Source of the DNA: Streptomyces albipurpureus
Lineage (GTDB): Bacteria > Actinomycetota > Actinomycetes > Streptomycetales > Streptomycetaceae
NCBI RefSeq assembly: GCF_023701525.1
Contig: NZ_JAMQAW010000029.1
Span: 112,802 to 176,801, forward strand
Length of the DNA: 64,000 bases
Reading direction: 5' to 3'
Shown: piece after piece, positions 41,313 through 49,721 of the stretch
Layout: each line of letters starts with the position of its first letter
Numbering within the stretch: the first letter of the stretch is position 1
The notes under the pieces: model-generated
What the model saw: only the letters and a program-made list of their open reading frames with translations
What the model was told of the DNA's origin: nothing
The model's database searches: none
Position numbers and translations under genes: made by a program

Positions 41313-42734
41313 TTACGCCTGCGCGGCCAGCTTCTCGGCCGCGGCGTCCAGACGGGCCAGCACGCGGTCCCGGCCGAGCAGCTCCATGGACTCGAACAGC
41401 GGGAGTCCGATCGTTCGGCCGGTGACCGCGACCCGGATGGGCGCCTGGGCCTTGCCCAGCTTCAGCCCGTGCTTCTCTCCCACGGCGAGCGTGACGGCCT
41501 TCAGGCCGTCCGCTTCCCAGTCCGCGACGGTGGCGAACTCGGCGCGGACATCGGCCAGGATGCCGTCGGCGCCCGCCTTCATCGCCTTGTTCCACGACGC
41601 CTCGTCCTCGACAGGCGAGTCGAGGAACAGGAAGTCCACGTTGTTAGTGATCTCGGACAGCAACGCCAGCCGGGTCTGGGCCAGCGGTGCCACCGTCTCG
41701 AAGACGGCCTGGTCGAACGCCTCCGGCTGCCACGGCGCGTACGGGGCGACGAGCCACGGCGCGCAGGCGGCTGCGAACTGCGCGGGCGCCAGGGCACGGA
41801 TGTAGTCGCCGTTGAACGCCGTCAGCTTCTTCACGTCGAAGAACGCCGGGGCGGTGTTGACGTCCTCGATTCGGAAGAGCTGCTCCAGCTCCTCGTACGG
41901 CATGAGCTCCCGGTCACCGCCGGGGCCCCAGCCGAGGAGCATCAGGTAGTTCACCATCGCCTCGGGAAGGAAGCCCTCGGCGAGATAGTCCTCCAGCGCG
42001 ACCTTGTCGCGACGCTTGGACAGCTTCTGCCGCTTCTCGTTCACGATCACCGGCAGGTGCGCCCACACCGGCGGCTGGGTACCGAGCGCCTCCCACAGCA
42101 ACTGCTGCTTCGGCGTGTTCGACAGGTGCTCCTCGCCGCGGATGACCTGAGTAATGCCCTCGTCCAGGTCATCGACCACGTTCGCGATCAGGAAGACGGG
42201 GGACCCGTCACCGCGGGCGATCACGAAGTCCTCGATCGCACTGTTCGGGAACGCCGGCTCCCCGCGGATCAGGTCGACCACGACGGTCTCGCCCTCATCC
42301 GGCGTCTGGAACCGCAGCGCCCGCCCCGCCTCGAAGGCGAGCCCCCGGTCCCGGCAGAACCCGTCGTACCCGAGGTGCTCCGACCCGGTGCGCTCCTTCA
42401 GCTGCTCCCGGGTGCAGTCGCAGTAGTACGCCTTGCCCGCCGCGTACAGCTGCTGGGCGGCCTCGCTGTGCCGGGCCGCGTTGTGCGACTGGAAGTACGG
42501 CCCCTCGAAGGCCGCGTCCTCGCCGTGGATGCCGATCGCCGCGAGCGCGCTGATGATGCCGTCGATCCACTCCGGCTTGTTCCGGGCCGCGTCGGTGTCC
42601 TCGATGCGCAGGACGAACGTGCCGCCGGACTGTCGTGCCACGGCCCAGTTGTAGAGAGCGGACCGCGCCCCACCGACATGGAACATGCCTGTCGGAGACG
42701 GGGCGAAACGAACGCGAACCGGGGCAGTAGACAT
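41313..42734 (-). CDS. gltX: Glutamyl-tRNA synthetase, island-borne
   Basis: A 473-residue class I GluRS. FAPSPTGMFHVGGARSALYNW holds the HIGH-type signature and EKRQKLSKRRDK the KMSKS-type signature. CYCDC-like zinc-binding residues are seen in AYYCDCTREQLKER. Full length, no disabling change seen. It attaches glutamate to tRNA-Glu (and tRNA-Gln in organisms using GatCAB, as Streptomyces does). Because it lies inside the integrated island beside a biosynthetic operon, it is probably an extra copy. The ATG at 42734 starts the family N-terminus MSTAPVRVRFAPSP. Confidence 0.93.
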   Translation of the reverse strand: MSTAPVRVRFAPSPTGMFHVGGARSALYNWAVARQSGGTFVLRIEDTDAARNKPEWIDGIISALAAIGIHGEDAAFEGPYFQSHNAARHSEAAQQLYAAGKAYYCDCTREQLKERTGSEHLGYDGFCRDRGLAFEAGRALRFQTPDEGETVVVDLIRGEPAFPNSAIEDFVIARGDGSPVFLIANVVDDLDEGITQVIRGEEHLSNTPKQQLLWEALGTQPPVWAHLPVIVNEKRQKLSKRRDKVALEDYLAEGFLPEAMVNYLMLLGWGPGGDRELMPYEELEQLFRIEDVNTAPAFFDVKKLTAFNGDYIRALAPAQFAAACAPWLVAPYAPWQPEAFDQAVFETVAPLAQTRLALLSEITNNVDFLFLDSPVEDEASWNKAMKAGADGILADVRAEFATVADWEADGLKAVTLAVGEKHGLKLGKAQAPIRVAVTGRTIGLPLFESMELLGRDRVLARLDAAAEKLAAQA

Positions 42735-42850
42735 GTGGTCCAGGGTACCGACGCTGGGCGCTCGCCCCGGCCACTCCACGTACCGAAGGCGTCGACCATT
42801 TCCGGCCGTCCTCCACTCCCGCGTCCGACGCGCCCGGGTCTGTGAAGCTC

Positions 42851-42991
42851 ATGCTGAACGAGGCTGAAGGCGCCCAATGGGTCTCATGGCGCAGCCGGTG
42901 GGTCCGGCTTCCGACCGAGCCAGGTGGGCCGGCCGAGCCCGACTTCGAAGCAGTGCTGCCCCTGCTGGATGAACCAAAAACGTCTGGTTAG
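42851..42991 (+). CDS. Possible small protein or remnant
   Basis: A 46-codon frame MLNEAEGAQWVSWRSRW...PDFEAVLPLLDEPKTSG. The composition looks protein-like, but there is no clear ribosome site and no family. It may be the tail of a lost gene. The rest of 42735-43168 shows nothing else. Confidence 0.25.
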   Translation: MLNEAEGAQWVSWRSRWVRLPTEPGGPAEPDFEAVLPLLDEPKTSG

Positions 42992-43168
42992 CGGACACAA
43001 TCTTATGACCGCACCGAACCACCGTGGCTGCAACGACTGCTCTCCGCTAGCGGAGGATGAAATTGGGAGCTCGCTGCCTCCGGCCTGAGCAAAACATCTC
43101 GCACCCTAGTGCCCGCCGTCAGCAGGACAACTGGCCCCAGTCCCCGGCAGACCGGCTGCCGTTCTGAC

Positions 43169-43825
43169 TCACGGAATGTCGAGATCTAGGTATGTATCCG
43201 TAGGGGGGTGGGGCCATGGGAGTTCTTCGTAGTCGCTCACCTGCTGCGCGATGTGAGCCTTGGTCTCTATCGCTAGCTTTTCAATGTCATGAACGACACC
43301 ACCATGAGTGCGCCGACGCCCATCATGCACCGTGTCCCACTTACTCTTCTTGCTCTGGCGGGTCGTCGCTCCCTGCTCTTTGCTGCCGAAGCCCTTGAGC
43401 TTGCTGTTCCAGACTGGCGTGTATCCGAACCTCAGCGCGTTCTCCCCCAGATCGGCGTGAACATCAGGCAGCAGGAGGGCCCGAAACCGGAACTCCGCGA
43501 TCGGCAGGCTGCCTTCCATGATCGACAGACGGTGTTGCTTAAGCCTGCTGTGAAGGGGGTATCGTTCCCGAACCCTCTCCCCAGTAGCGCTGTTACTGGA
43601 AAGGGCCTGCCCCGCGTAAACGGGGATTTGGAGGCTGGCGAGGGGCAGGTACAGGTCCACGCTCGCACCGCGGTAGTACAGGGCATACAGCCCTGAACCC
43701 TCGAACCTCGAGATCTCGTGGGTCATGGAGACCAGAGGTTGCCGCTCGAAGGTCTCGCAGATGGTGTTCGCGATCTGCTCGGTTGACAGAGGGTCGAACC
43801 ACGCTGGGGCGTACTCGGCAGGCAT
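43169..43825 (-). CDS. Eco29kI-family GIY-YIG restriction endonuclease
   Basis: A 218-residue protein. GSGLYALYYRG (Y47), PVYAGQA (Y70), SRLKQHRLSI (R94, H98), GENALRFGYTPVWN (E128, N140) and GFGSKEQGATTRQSKKSKWDTVHDGR reproduce the order and spacing of the catalytic residues of the GIY-YIG enzyme Eco29kI (recognition site CCGCGG). The lysine usual after the YxG is Gln here. It is encoded near a DNA m5C methyltransferase and vsr, making a type II restriction-modification system. Recognition of CCGCGG or a relative is inferred from family. Confidence 0.85.
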   Translation of the reverse strand: MPAEYAPAWFDPLSTEQIANTICETFERQPLVSMTHEISRFEGSGLYALYYRGASVDLYLPLASLQIPVYAGQALSSNSATGERVRERYPLHSRLKQHRLSIMEGSLPIAEFRFRALLLPDVHADLGENALRFGYTPVWNSKLKGFGSKEQGATTRQSKKSKWDTVHDGRRRTHGGVVHDIEKLAIETKAHIAQQVSDYEELPWPHPPTDTYLDLDIP

Positions 43826-44243
43826 GGCTTCCTGATCGGTGATCGGCCCGTCTGCGGGAAACCCCGCTGGAGCGGACTATGTCGACTACTACGTGTCCTG
43901 CTCACCCGTCGGCGACGAAGAGGGCATCCTCGGCGATCCCCGGGCGGCGTCTCGGTAACTCTGCCAGACCGGCAGTACCGCCAGGCGCTCTTGTGCTCGT
44001 TCGGGAACTCCGGGTACTCGTGAAGCCTCACTGCGCGGGCCAGTCGATCACCAAGAGCCTTGGTGACGCTCAGCCGAAAATCATCGTGGTAGGCGCCCGG
44101 ACCGACCGACCTGGCCGCCTGCGCCATCCCCCTGACCCCTCCGCCGTGTTGATCACCACGAACTCTATGGCCTTGCTCACTTATAGGCGACCCATTCGAG
44201 TGAAGGTTCGCCATGATCACCAACTCCGCGGTATGGTTTCGCC
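43826..44243. other. Intergenic region of the restriction-modification locus
   Basis: About 420 bp between the divergent restriction and methyltransferase genes. A minus-strand stretch reads KALGDRLARAVRLHEYPEFPNEHKSAWRYCRSG, which looks like part of a protein but has no proper start or end; it may be a remnant. A CCGCGG occurs inside the methyltransferase start region only as CTCCGCGGTA (about 44223), a possible control point. Confidence 0.4.
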
Positions 44244-45596
44244 ATGGTTGACCTGCCTGAAGAAGCAAAGAAGCCGCGGACCAGCGTTGAACTGTTCGCG
44301 GGTGGAGGCGGCCTTGCCATGGCGGTCCACCAAGCAGGCTTCCGCCCGCTCCTGTTCAACGAGTTCAACAACCGCGCCTGCGAGACGCTCATCTCGAGTG
44401 CGCGAAAGACCCTCGGTGTCGACGGCTTGAAGCGCACCGAGGAGAAGAACCCTCAGCCGCCAAAACCGGGGCAGCCCGCTCCCCTCTACCCGGGCGACGT
44501 GCGCGACCTGGACCTCAGCGCCTTCCAGGGCGAGGTCGATGTCCTGGCAGGAGGCCCTCCGTGTCAGCCGTTCAGCGCCGGCGGGGTCGCCAAGGGCGAT
44601 GAAGACAAGCGCAACATGTTCCCGGCCATGTTCAAGGCAGTGCAAGAGATGCGGCCGAAGGTGGTTATCTGCGAAAACGTCCGCGGACTCCTTCGGCCGT
44701 CTTTCGTCGACTATTTCCAGTACATCCAGAACGAGCTGAGTCTCCCGTTCGAGAAGCGCGACGATGAGGTCAAGTGGCAGGTTCACAACGATCACCTGAC
44801 GCGGATTCTCGATCAACTATCTGACGACGACAGCGACCCGGATCACTACAGAGTCGTGATGGTGCCGGTCAACGCCGCCAGCTATGGCGTGCCACAGGTA
44901 CGCAATCGGGTCGTACTCGTGGCCTTCCGGGCCGACCTCGGCGTGGACGTCGACGGCTTCGAGAAGTACGTGAAAACGGAGAGATTCTCCGAGGCGGCCC
45001 TGTTCCGGTCCATGCGCGACGAGGACGGACCCTACTGGAAGCGCCACCCAACCGTAGAGGACCACGTTCGCGACCGAGTACGTGCGCGCCTCCCGAAGGT
45101 GATCAAGGAAGACGACTGCCAGCCGTGGCGCACAATGCGCGACGCCATTCAAGGATACGGCACGGACGTGAAACTCCCGGCGCTGCCCCCTGTCGATAGG
45201 AACCGACTTTCGGAGAAGTTCGACTTCGGGGAAGAGATCGGAGCCGTCGGTCACGTCGGTTGGCCTGGAGCCCGTATCTACAAGGGGCACACCCCGAACG
45301 AACTCGATCGTCCCGCTAAAACGGTCAAGGCCGGCGTTCACGGCGTGCCAGGCGGCGAGTCCGTGATGCTGCTGGACGAGCGGGTCCGCGACGTCTCAGC
45401 ACCGGGTGGTTGGACCTACTTGCACCGCTACATGACCGTGCGCGAAACCGCCCGGGTAATGACGTTCCCGGATGAATGGCATGGCTCAGGCCCTCGAGGC
45501 GAGCAAATGCGACAGTTGGGCAACGCCGTGCCGGTCGCTCTCGGTGAGTTCTTCGCCAAGGCCGTCTCCGACGCCCTGGCTGCGGCGGGGCACTAG
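44244..45596 (+). CDS. DNA (cytosine-5) methyltransferase
   Basis: A 450-residue m5C methyltransferase with motif I SVELFAGGGGLAMAV, motif IV GGPPCQPFS (catalytic C107), motif VI ENVRGL, motif VIII QVRNRVVLV and C-terminal motifs IX-X (RETARVMTFPDEW, QLGNAVPVALGEFF). The target-recognition region lies between about 290 and 390. It protects host DNA against the adjacent Eco29kI-like enzyme. The vsr gene begins 4 bp after its stop. ATG start at 44244. Confidence 0.93.
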   Translation: MVDLPEEAKKPRTSVELFAGGGGLAMAVHQAGFRPLLFNEFNNRACETLISSARKTLGVDGLKRTEEKNPQPPKPGQPAPLYPGDVRDLDLSAFQGEVDVLAGGPPCQPFSAGGVAKGDEDKRNMFPAMFKAVQEMRPKVVICENVRGLLRPSFVDYFQYIQNELSLPFEKRDDEVKWQVHNDHLTRILDQLSDDDSDPDHYRVVMVPVNAASYGVPQVRNRVVLVAFRADLGVDVDGFEKYVKTERFSEAALFRSMRDEDGPYWKRHPTVEDHVRDRVRARLPKVIKEDDCQPWRTMRDAIQGYGTDVKLPALPPVDRNRLSEKFDFGEEIGAVGHVGWPGARIYKGHTPNELDRPAKTVKAGVHGVPGGESVMLLDERVRDVSAPGGWTYLHRYMTVRETARVMTFPDEWHGSGPRGEQMRQLGNAVPVALGEFFAKAVSDALAAAGH

Positions 45597-45600
45597 CTTT

Positions 45601-46398
45601 ATGCCGCAGACAGGGATCGGGGGGCGCTGGAAGGACAGGCTGCCTCCGGAACGCGCGTATAAGCGTCGAGCTGGCGCGGTCGCGCCAGCAGTTGAGCAAG
45701 ACCGTGCCGCCGGCGGTCGCAATCGGCGCAACGTCGACCTGGGTGACGGGCGTCTCGCACGCGCCTCCATCACGCTCCGCCTCTACCGGAGCACACGTCG
45801 CGTTCGCGCTTATCTACGGTGGTCACGAAACGGCAAGACTGAGGAGCGCTACGTCTGCGAAGTCGAGTTCGACTCACGCAAGCAGAACCTTGCTGAGGCA
45901 TGGCGACAAGCCCGAACAAAGGGACTCTTGGCGCAAGAGACGCTGCCGCCCGAGTCGACCGCGTCGTCGCTCGAGGTTCGAGCCTCAATGCGCGGCAACC
46001 GCGGCAAGGACACCAAACCAGAACTGCTGCTCCGCAGCCTGCTCCATCGCCGCGGCATGCGCTACCGGGTCGACACCCGGCCAATCGCCGACGTCCGGCG
46101 GAGAGCCGACCTCGTGTTCCCCGGCGATCGCATCGCGGTATTCGTGGATGGCTGCTTCTGGCATGGCTGCCCGGACCACTACAGGCCCGCAACGAGGAAC
46201 GCAGACTTCTGGCGGGAAAAGATCAACGGCAACAGGGCGAGGGACACTCAGACCAACGACACCCTGACGGCAGCTGGTTGGACAGTCATCCGAGTTTGGG
46301 AACACGACGACCTCGCCCGAGCAGCGACCCGAATCGAGAACGCCGTCCGGCGAAAGCGCGGTGCAGCGCATCTCGTCGCTACAGCGGGCGACCACTGA
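45601..46398 (+). CDS. vsr: Vsr mismatch endonuclease with N-terminal extension
   Basis: A 265-residue protein. Residues 129-245 are a complete Vsr domain: MRGNRGKDTKPELLLRSLL, RRADLVFPGDRIAVFVDGCFWHGCPDH (D170 catalytic, zinc ligands CxxH/C), WREKINGNRARD and GWTVIRVWEHD. Vsr nicks T:G mismatches produced by deamination of methylated cytosine. Residues 1-125 form an additional basic domain (ASITLRLYRSTRRVRAYLRWSRNGKTEERYVCEVEF) not present in classic Vsr. It is coupled to the methyltransferase gene, with a 4-bp gap. The 3' end overlaps a convergent AbrB-like gene by 20 bp. Confidence 0.9.
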   Translation: MPQTGIGGRWKDRLPPERAYKRRAGAVAPAVEQDRAAGGRNRRNVDLGDGRLARASITLRLYRSTRRVRAYLRWSRNGKTEERYVCEVEFDSRKQNLAEAWRQARTKGLLAQETLPPESTASSLEVRASMRGNRGKDTKPELLLRSLLHRRGMRYRVDTRPIADVRRRADLVFPGDRIAVFVDGCFWHGCPDHYRPATRNADFWREKINGNRARDTQTNDTLTAAGWTVIRVWEHDDLARAATRIENAVRRKRGAAHLVATAGDH

Positions 46399-46567
46399 TC
46401 AGATCACTGACAGCTTCTTCTAGACGGCGCAGGACAATCTGGCCATCCCCGTCGCTGAAAGCCAGCAGCGTCTCACCAAGGTTGATCCCGGCCTCGGCCA
46501 AGATACTCATGGGCAAGGCAACCAGGCCGTCGGCGCCTACGGTGACTTCGGATGGGCTTCGAATCAT
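46379..46567 (-). CDS. AbrB/SpoVT-like small DNA-binding protein
   Basis: A 62-residue protein: MIRSPSEVTVGADGLVALPMSILAEAGINLGETLLAFSDGDGQIVLRRLEEAVSDLI, the swapped-hairpin AbrB pattern (strand, ALPxxILxxAGI, GDxx). Such proteins are transition-state regulators or antitoxins (MazE/VapB-like). No toxin gene follows. The ATG at 46567 gives the family length. It could regulate the restriction locus (inference). Confidence 0.65.
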   Translation of the reverse strand: MIRSPSEVTVGADGLVALPMSILAEAGINLGETLLAFSDGDGQIVLRRLEEAVSDLISGRPL

Positions 46568-47369
46568 GACCCCAGTTTTCCACGCGGGGATGAGCGGGAC
46601 CGGGCGCATCGGGGACGCAGCGGCAGCGGCGAGCGAGGCAGCTGTCACACATGGCCATAGCCGACGCGGACGTGGATGGCCGCGGCTTGGGTCGACCGGG
46701 CGGGCATAGGGGCTGTCGAAGGAGCGACCGTTGGCGGTCGCACCGTGGGCGTCATCGTCCTTGATAATGCCCACGATGCGCAGCGATCACGGCAAGGACA
46801 TGACGCCAGAGAAGACCATACGTCACTGCTGCACTGGCGGAGTCTGCGCTACAAGTCACCGCGCGGCCCGCGCCAACACCGCGACGGAGCCGACCGCGTT
46901 TCCAGGAGGACAGCATCCCATTCTTCGTAGACGGGATTTGTCTGCGGCTGGTTACGACCAACGCGTGACGCGACAAGATCGCAGCCAACTGCATCCAGGA
47001 AGCCGAGGCGAACCAGCTCCTCGCCGAGGAGGGCTGGGGCGTCCCGCGGTTCTGGAAACACGAGGCCCCGGAGGCCGCTGTGGAGCGAAGCACGGACCTG
47101 GTGCGCGTCAGAGTTCCGGGCCGCGACGTCCACCCGCCCCCTGGCCAGCCGTGGCGGGACCATCAGTGCTCGCGAGGTTCAACACCTTCGTCCCGTACCG
47201 GTGACTGCACGATTCGCCGTGGTTCGCAAACTCCGGCCGGATCGTCAGTGGCTCCCTATACGCTCGAGGTCGAACGCTCGACTCATGCGAGTTGGGCGGC
47301 TTCGGCGTGTCCACGCACGCCGCGGGCCGCCGTCACAGCGTTCCGATCCTTCAGGAGGGTTCCGCCGGA
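46568..47369. other. Decayed region between vsr and the GHKL operon
   Basis: About 800 bp with no intact gene. It contains the remains of a second vsr-like gene (46850-47118). Upstream of 47370 an AGGAGG ribosome site serves the GHKL ATPase gene. No clear promoter was located. Confidence 0.5.
46850..47118 (+). pseudogene. Decayed vsr-like gene
   Basis: The frame of 46921 reads FFVDG, then a degenerate stretch, a TGA stop at 46966, and RDKIAANCIQEAEANQLLAEEGWGVPRFWKHEAPEAAVERS. This matches the FVDGCFWHGC ... WRDKIxxNxxRDxxxNxxLxxxGWxVxRFWEHExPxxA pattern of Vsr. The stop replaces the expected Trp codon (TGG to TGA). Upstream similarity (GADRVSRR) is in another frame, so at least one frameshift is also present. 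Confidence 0.65.
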
Positions 47370-49721
47370 GTGAAGATCACCCCTTCCGCCCGCGTGCTGA
47401 GCATGCTGGGCGAGATCGATTTCGACGAGTGGCAGTGTGTCGCCGAACTCGTCGACAACCCCTTCGACGACTTCCTCGACATCCTCCGCTCAGGGACGGA
47501 GTGGCCGGACGGCTTCACTGTCAGCGTCACCTTGCCGTCTTCCCCACAAGGGGTCCTGGAGGTTCGCGACACCGGGCGGGGCATGTCGTACGACCGGCTA
47601 ACGCGCGCGGTGCGGGCTGGCTGGTCCGGGAACGACATGCACGACAAACTCGGTCTGTTCGGCATGGGCTTCAACATCTCGACCGCCCGCCTCGGCAGGC
47701 GCACCCGCATCCTGACGACACGCGCGAGCGACATGGAATGGATCGGCGTCGAGATCGACCTTGACCAGATCAAGGACGACTTCGAGGCGAAGGACATCAC
47801 AGAGCCGAAGAGCGACCCGACCCAACACGGCACGAGGATCATCGTCGACCGTCTGCACCGGACGCGTGCCGAGTGGCTGCGCCGCAACGGCGCCTCGCTC
47901 CGCAACACCCTGGGCTCGGTGTACTCATGGATCCTCACCGAGCACCCTTTCGACCTCTACGTGGGCGGGACCCGCGTCAAGCCGGTCCGCCACTGCCGCT
48001 GGGGCGAAGAGCGTTACGTGCTCTTCAACGGCAAGGAGCGGATTCCCGCCTACATCCCAATCGATGAAAGGCTCCAGGACGGGATCGCCTGTCGGGACTG
48101 CGGGGAGTGGCAGATTGGTTCGGCCGATGTCTGTTCGGTCTGCGGCAGCGTCAACCTGTCCGTGCGCGAGCGCCGGATCCACGGCTGGCTCGGCGTCCAG
48201 CGCTACCTGGACAAGACCGAGTACGGGATCGACTTCCTGCGCAATGGCCGGAAGATCAGGCGCTGGGACAAACAGCTCTTCACCTGGAACAACCCCGATG
48301 GGGTCGCGGGGAACGAGGAGCCCGAATACCCAGTCGAGCTCGCCCACCAGGGCGGGCGCCTCATCGGTGAGATTCACCTAGACCATGTCCCCGTCACCTA
48401 TCAGAAGGACGCCTTCGAGTACGGAGACCGCAGCTGGCTCACCGCCATGGAGTTGCTGCGCGGCTTGGCGCCACTCCAGCCTCAGCGTGCCCGCAAGCTC
48501 GGCTACCCAGAGAACGAGAGTCCGCTGGCTCTGCTGTTCAAGGGCTTCCGCCGCAACGACGCGGGCTTGCGCTACCTCGTCCCCGGCGACGGCCACAAGC
48601 CGGTCCACGCGGATACCCGGGACTGGGGCCGGAAGTTCCAGGCAGGCGTCTCTGAGTTCCAGACCGACGAACACTGGTGGCAGACGGTACTGCGGCACGA
48701 GGAAATCAAGAAGCGGGGCAAGGAGGCCAAGACGACCGCCAGTGTGCCGGCCCAGCCCGACGAGCAGGCCGTCTTGGGCGCCCTCGGCCTGCCGGCCGAC
48801 ATCCCCGCCTCCGGCGCCGCCCAGCTTGATACCAAGTCCGGGGCTGTCTCCACCATGCCCGCCCAGGCCACCGTGGCGGTCAAGGAGAAGACTGAGACCC
48901 GTGGCGAGCGCTTGGCACGGTACGAGAGCGCGGCGTCACCGCACGCGTACCTGAGCCGGTCGTTCGGGCACCCTGAGCTCGGCTACGTGAAGGTGCGGAC
49001 CCTGCTGTTGAAGCCGGGCGAGCGGCTCCTTGACGACCACGGGCTGTCCGCCCCGGTCCTCCTCGACCAGAGGTCCGGGAACGAGCTCACCGCCCTCGTC
49101 GACCCCGAGCACTACGCGTTCCGGCGGTTCGGCGCGGACTACGCCGACCTCCTCCTGGTCGAACTGGCCGCCGTCCTGAAGGTCCGGGCGCGCTCCGACT
49201 GGAACCCGTCCCAGCTCGTCGCCGCGATCCGCGCCGAGTCCCTGCAGGACAGTGTGCTCGACGGCGCCACCGTCGGCGCGGAGGCTCGCGACCTCCTCGC
49301 GGAGATCCGCGAGCGTGTGGCCGAGGTCCTCGACGAGAGCGGTGACTACACCGCCGCCTACGGCCACCTCTCCGACGAGCAGAAAATCGCGACCGAGGAG
49401 GCGATGATCGCTGCCGGACGTGTCGGCCTCGTCGGTCGTCTCGGCCTGGACTCCGGGTTCGTCCACCACGTTCCCGCGCTGGCCCTGGTCCGCCTCGTCG
49501 AAGTGATGCCCGCCTCATTCATGGACGGCACCGTCTTTCGTGGCCCGTACGTCGGGGTGTCCTCACCGTCCGGGAAAGCCCTGAGTCTGGCCCGGGTCAC
49601 GGGCTGCCTCGCGGACGTCGCGACGCTCGGAACCTTCGCCGGGGAGGCCACCGCGCCGCAACTGCGGCGCGCCCGCCTCAGCATCGCCCTCCTGCGCGAC
49701 GAACTGGCGGGGGAGGAGTGA
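47370..49721 (+). CDS. MORC/MutL/Hsp90-like GHKL ATPase of a defence operon
   Basis: A 783-residue protein. The Bergerat ATPase fold is in the first 170 residues: AELVDNPFDDF (N-box), VRDTGRGMSYD (G1), GLFGMGFNISTARLG (G2) and HGTRIIV. A four-cysteine zinc ribbon (CRDCGEW...CSVCG) lies at about 238-255. The long C-terminal part has no recognised enzyme motif. Related GHKL ATPases were predicted by comparative genomics to act with restriction systems as prokaryotic relatives of MORC proteins. GTG at 47370 with AGGAGG 10 nt upstream. Its GTGA overlaps the helicase gene. Confidence 0.85.
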   Translation: MKITPSARVLSMLGEIDFDEWQCVAELVDNPFDDFLDILRSGTEWPDGFTVSVTLPSSPQGVLEVRDTGRGMSYDRLTRAVRAGWSGNDMHDKLGLFGMGFNISTARLGRRTRILTTRASDMEWIGVEIDLDQIKDDFEAKDITEPKSDPTQHGTRIIVDRLHRTRAEWLRRNGASLRNTLGSVYSWILTEHPFDLYVGGTRVKPVRHCRWGEERYVLFNGKERIPAYIPIDERLQDGIACRDCGEWQIGSADVCSVCGSVNLSVRERRIHGWLGVQRYLDKTEYGIDFLRNGRKIRRWDKQLFTWNNPDGVAGNEEPEYPVELAHQGGRLIGEIHLDHVPVTYQKDAFEYGDRSWLTAMELLRGLAPLQPQRARKLGYPENESPLALLFKGFRRNDAGLRYLVPGDGHKPVHADTRDWGRKFQAGVSEFQTDEHWWQTVLRHEEIKKRGKEAKTTASVPAQPDEQAVLGALGLPADIPASGAAQLDTKSGAVSTMPAQATVAVKEKTETRGERLARYESAASPHAYLSRSFGHPELGYVKVRTLLLKPGERLLDDHGLSAPVLLDQRSGNELTALVDPEHYAFRRFGADYADLLLVELAAVLKVRARSDWNPSQLVAAIRAESLQDSVLDGATVGAEARDLLAEIRERVAEVLDESGDYTAAYGHLSDEQKIATEEAMIAAGRVGLVGRLGLDSGFVHHVPALALVRLVEVMPASFMDGTVFRGPYVGVSSPSGKALSLARVTGCLADVATLGTFAGEATAPQLRRARLSIALLRDELAGEE

